A model generated the notes under the pieces. It saw only the letters and a list, made by a program, of their open reading frames with translations. It was not told the origin of the DNA and did no database searches. From Aspidapion aeneum (lineage: Eukaryota; Arthropoda; Insecta; Coleoptera; Brentidae), in the NCBI GenBank assembly GCA_963576565.1, contig OY755038.1:67329908-67393907 (forward strand): a stretch of 64,000 bases of DNA. The letters are read 5' to 3'. Positions 60,108-64,000 of this stretch are shown piece after piece. Position 1 is the stretch's first letter, and each line of letters starts with the position of its first letter. Position numbers and translations under genes: made by a program.

Positions 60108-61236
60108 ATGGCTGTTTGTATTATCTGCGCCGAATCCGTTAATCATAGAAAGAAAAGTATACAATGTGCGTCCTGCGAACAACATTGCCACGTTGCCTGT
60201 CTACACAAATCTGCCGACTTATTATCTCTACTTAGTGAAATCGAAGGCCTAAGTTGGACATGCTCTGAGTGTCTTAAAACCTGTATAACTGTAGACAAGT
60301 CGTCCTTAAAAGCTACCATAGAAAAACAAGTTCAGGAATCTCTGGAAAAACTGTCGGAAACATTTAATTCGCTGAAAAATGACTTTATTAAACTTACCGA
60401 AGAAAAACTTAACGCTGTTATTACTGAAAAACCATCGACCTCGGCTCCTCCTAAAAGATATTCCGATACTCTGAAAAATAATACGAAACCGGCTATTCTT
60501 ATTAAACCGAAAGATACCACTCAGACGAACTCTGATACTAAAAAAGCCCTAAGCGAAAACATTGATCCGTTTGAATGTAGTCTTCAAATCTCAAAAGTTA
60601 AGCACGTTAAAGAAGGCGGCGTGGTCATCGGCTGCAAAAACCCATCTGAAAATCAAAAACTGAAAAAACTTGCCCAGGAAAAATTGGCAGAAAATTATGA
60701 AATTAGAGAGATGCATGGTGTACACCCAAGAATCCGTGTTGTTGGCTTCCGCGATATGTATGATGAAGACGTCCTTATTTCTATTCTTAAAAAAGTTAAT
60801 TCAGATATTTTTAACTCTTCATTTTCTTATAAAGTCATAAAAATTGGTCAAACGAAAAGGAACTCTAACATCTATCAGGCAGTTCTCGAAGTTGATAGGG
60901 AAACATGATAATGCTATGCTTGCAGGTAACGTCTTTATTGGTTTCGACAGCTGTTCGGTCTATGAAGGTATTGAAATATATCGCTGTTTTAGATGTAGTG
61001 AGTTTCATCACTCGTCAAAATTCTGTTCAAAAACCCTCTGTTGCCCTCGGTGTGGGGGTGAGCATGAGGCAAGGGATTGTCAGGCAACTTTTTTATCCTG
61101 TCCAAATTGTATTAAACTTCGAAAGTCAGATAAGAGTATAAATTTGGCAACAAACCATGCTGCGTGGGAAAAAGAGAACTGTACTGCATACAAAAATGCT
61201 CTTATTAAACGAAAGTCGGATGTTCTGTGTGAATAG
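60108..61236 (+). pseudogene. LINE ORF1 (PHD-like finger, RRM-like fold, zinc knuckles)
   Basis: The protein opens MAVCIICAESVNHRKKSIQC with a Cys/His pattern of a PHD-type finger (residues 4-63, CxxC, CxxC, HxxC, CxxC). A helical, Lys/Glu-rich stretch follows (about 64-110), then a low-complexity Thr/Lys region and an RNA-recognition-like domain (about 150-262). A one-base shift near 60897 moves the reading to another frame. There three Cys/His knuckles follow: CFRCSEFHHSSKFC, CPRCGGEHEARDC and CPNCIKLRKSD. Stop at 61234-61236. It binds element RNA in related LINEs (family knowledge). Confidence 0.85.
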
Positions 61237-64000
61237 CAATTAGAACGCATCTCAGCAGGGCAGCAATCTATAGCCATACCGAAAGCAAGACTCATAAACA
61301 CAACTCGCGTCTCTACCCCCACTGAAAGTATCTTAGATATATGTTATCAGAACGCAGGCGGTATGCGGTCGAAACTGAACGACTGCTTTCACTCGAGTAC
61401 CCACTCCAGTTGCAGCGGAATAGCCATCACCGAAACGTGGCTGGTCCCTGCTATAAATAATAGGGAGTTTATGCACAACGATTTTGAGACTTTTCGTTGC
61501 GACAGAGATCGTACTGCAACTACCTTAAACGAGGGTGGAGGTGTTCTGATCGCGCTAAACAAACAGCTGTCTCCTTTTCCACTAGAACTAACTAGCTTCA
61601 GGCCCCAAGTTCCTCCCCACATTGACATCACTGGAGCAAAAATAACCCTTCAGCATAAACCATTATTTATCTTTGTCGTTTCATCACCCAGCACCGCTGA
61701 CGATCTTGACAGTGTTTTAGAGTTCATTCTTTGTCAAAAATATACCTACGATAAGGACATACTTATTTTGGGAGACTTTAACGTAAAAGACTATGCAGCC
61801 TTTCTTGAAAAAAATACCTTGAATAATCTGGTCACATTGGTGACCTCTCTAATAATATCTTGGAAATCCTAGACTTGCAACAGCACAACTTTGTAAAAAA
61901 TGAGAACAACAGACTGCTAGATCTAGTCTTATTTAAATCCAACCTTTGTAAAGTAGAAAGGGCTATAGATCCTATTATGAGAGAAGTCCCACATCATCCA
62001 GCACTTGAGATATCTATATTTTCCATTCAAAAAACTAAAAATCTTGATAAGAATACCGGACTAACTTCTTCACTAACCTATAATTTTCGCAAAGCAGACT
62101 TTCAAGACTTATACGGCAAAATTCTAACTTGTGACTGGTCCTTCCTACAAAAGCTCTCTAATATCGAGGATGCCACTGAAGCATTTTACAACTGTATTTA
62201 TTCCATTCTTGATTCTTGTGTCCCAAAACGTCCTAAAACCTTTTCTAAAAAGTATCCTTGTTGGTATTCAGCTACCATAATAAAAGATATTCGGAAAAAG
62301 TCTATTCTTCATCGCAAGCTTAAGAATAATAATAATGTCGAAACATACCAAGAGTTTAGCAACCTACGACAAAAAATCAAAGAAGATATTGATCTTGCAT
62401 ATAAGCAGCATGCACGGACAGCTGAAAACACAATAAAGCAAAATCCTAATACATTCTGGTCCTTTCTTCGTACAAATTCTTTCACCGGCAGCGTTCCCGA
62501 ATCCATGTCTTTTAATAATTTACCTTTGACTTCAGATACTCAAATAGCAAACTCATTTGCTGACTTCTTTCAAACTTCCTTTAACCCGATCAACAAAAAT
62601 CCTTTGCAATCATCAATCACTGACCAAAACTCGCTGTTTCAGCCCATTTCCATTACGTCATTCAACGAAGAAGAGGTATGCTCTATCCTACGTAAACTGA
62701 AGTCAAAATCAACAGCTGGACCAGATCTGATACCCTCCTATATTATTAAAGACTGTGCCTTTGTCTTGTGCAACCCTCTGACGTATTTGTATAACCTTTG
62801 CTTGGCCAATAAAAAAATACCTAACATCTGGAAACTCTCTAAAATTAGCCCAATTCACAAAAAAGATAGTAGAGCTGAGGTAGGTAACTACCGACCAATT
62901 ACGTTAATAAATAATTTTTTAAAATGCTTTGAAACTCTTATTCACAGTACAATTTATCCTAGTCTTAAATATAGAATATCCTCTGATCAGCATGGCTTCA
63001 CAACAGGTCGATCGACAACAACAAATCTTATAGAAACCACTCAAGAAATTGCAGAAGCTTTAAAGTCTTCCTCTCAAATTGACATAATCTACACGGACCT
63101 ATCAAAAGCTTTCGATAAATTGGATCACTTGCTTTTAGTACAAACACTAAATTACTTTGGTTTCTCCACTGGCCTTATTGAACTCTGAATCTCTTATCAC
63201 TAATCGTAAACAGTTTATTGAAATTCGTGGTATAAAGTCAAAGGAGATTAATGCTTCTTCCGGTGTTCCTCAAGGATCAGTCCTGGGGCCACTTCTGTTT
63301 AATCTGTTTATTGATGGAGTAAGCATATGCCTTAAAACAACGAAACTTAAAAAATATGCTGACGACATAAAATTAGAAGCACGCATTAACTCAATCGAAG
63401 ACTGCCTGAATCTTCAGAAGGACCTAACCTCTCTTAGCATATGGTGTAATGAACATAAACTACTTCTAAACATTGCAAAATGTCAAGTAATGACTTTCAC
63501 CCTAAAAACTAAACCGATCGCTTTTGACTATTCTATAAATGGAAAAGTACTAAATAGACCTGAGTTTGTTCGGGATCTTGGAATTACCTTCGACTCTAAG
63601 CTAACCTTTAATAAGCACCTAGATACTATTACAGCTGAAACCACCAGAACATACGGATTTTTAGTAAGAGTTAGCAGAAACTTTGAAGACCTTGAAACCA
63701 TAAAACTTTTATATTATACTTTTATTAGATCAAGATTAGAATATGCCTCCGTAGTATGGTCTCCACAACTATTTACTCAGAAAGAATCGCTAGAAAAGAT
63801 CCAAAGACGTGTACTTAAGCTTTTGTACTTTAAATCAACCGGTAATTATCCTCCTCAAGGTCACCCCCACACTGACCTTATGCAACTGTTTAATATTCAG
63901 CTACTCGACACACGTAGGCAGTCGGCCTCTCAAACGTTTCTATATAAAATTCTCCATAACCAAATTGATAGCATAAATATTTTAGAGAGAATAAACTTTT
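61237..64000 (+). pseudogene. LINE ORF2 (endonuclease and reverse transcriptase), partial and frameshifted
   Basis: Endonuclease motifs are NAGGMRSKLND, TETWLV, GGGVLIAL and ILGDFNV. A frame shift follows near 61840-61860, then NNRLLDLVLFKSN and the HHPALEIS position of the catalytic His. Linker and reverse transcriptase follow in the second frame: KSKSTAGPDLIPSYIIKD, ISPIHKKDS, NYRPITLIN, QHGFTTGRST and YTDLSKAFDKLDH. A second shift near 63180 leads to GVPQGSVLGPLLFNLFID and KYADDIKLEA, then the C-terminal HPHTDLMQLFNIQLLDTRRQ. The end lies beyond 64000. Only two shifts and few other lesions indicate a fairly young copy. Confidence 0.9.

Larger units (their letters stand above)
59892..64000 (+). 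mobile_element. Jockey-type LINE, long copy running off the window
   Basis: A non-coding leader (59892-60107) is followed by ORF1 and ORF2 in the usual order. The copy is cut by the window edge inside the C-terminal part of ORF2. The start coincides with the break in the RTE copy, which suggests a complete 5' end inserted into that element. Confidence 0.85.

Noticed and set aside
60108..60908. Host PHD-finger protein gene
   Set aside because: PHD-like fingers are known at the start of ORF1 in some LINEs. Here the zinc knuckles, endonuclease and reverse transcriptase follow in order.

Overview
The window reads as repeat-rich, AT-rich arthropod (most likely insect) nuclear DNA. I see no convincing single-copy host gene. 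Every coding stretch I can name belongs to a transposable element: RTE-type and Jockey/CR1-type LINEs, a BEL/Pao LTR retrotransposon and a mariner. Nearly all of these are broken by stops or frameshifts. The mix of BEL/Pao, mariner, RTE, Jockey and hAT-like, Tigger-like and CAGGGTG-ended short elements fits an insect. I cannot name the order or species.

Layout. 0.6-1.5 kb: an interspersed repeat carrying a palindromic MITE. 1.6-7.9 kb: an RTE-clade LINE on the minus strand, split by a 3.36-kb foldback element (FB1, 3244-6604) that has a 9-bp target duplication and minisatellite ends. 5.66-12.7 kb: a 3.5-kb near-identical head-to-tail duplication containing half of FB1, the RTE endonuclease and a second decayed LINE. 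12.7-14.1 kb: G-rich short elements around a broken repeat-associated gene. 14-25 kb: mostly unrecognised AT-rich DNA with a LINE scrap and several MITEs. 25.3-32.6 kb: a complete-looking BEL/Pao element with almost identical LTRs, inserted in an (AT)n tract. 33.4-36.9 kb: an FB1-related fragment, a hairpin element, a (GACA)n-bearing repeat and an inverted copy of the 0.6-1.5 kb repeat. 39.4-43.7 kb: a very long inverted repeat with arms of about 1.05 kb. 45-46.2 kb: a dead mariner. 46.2-46.4 kb: a tRNA-like sequence inside a hairpin. 47.2-51.5 kb: a LINE split by a second foldback element (FB2, 47333-49760) that carries a 1.17-kb TTCCG pentamer array. 53.6-57.5 kb: MITEs and a 0.3-kb tandem repeat. 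59.4-64 kb: an RTE tail apparently interrupted by a long Jockey-type LINE that runs off the window.

The most interesting material is the pair of foldback elements. Both have exact or near-exact 9-bp target duplications inside LINE open reading frames, so their borders can be set to the base. Both have ends made of short tandem units centred on a self-complementary hexamer of the form RGCGCY (GGCGCC in FB1, AGCGCT in FB2). Neither has a visible transposase. They look like two lineages of one MULE/foldback-like, minisatellite-ended class. Insertion order can be read by nesting: LINE, then foldback, then a smaller MITE and the pentamer expansion.
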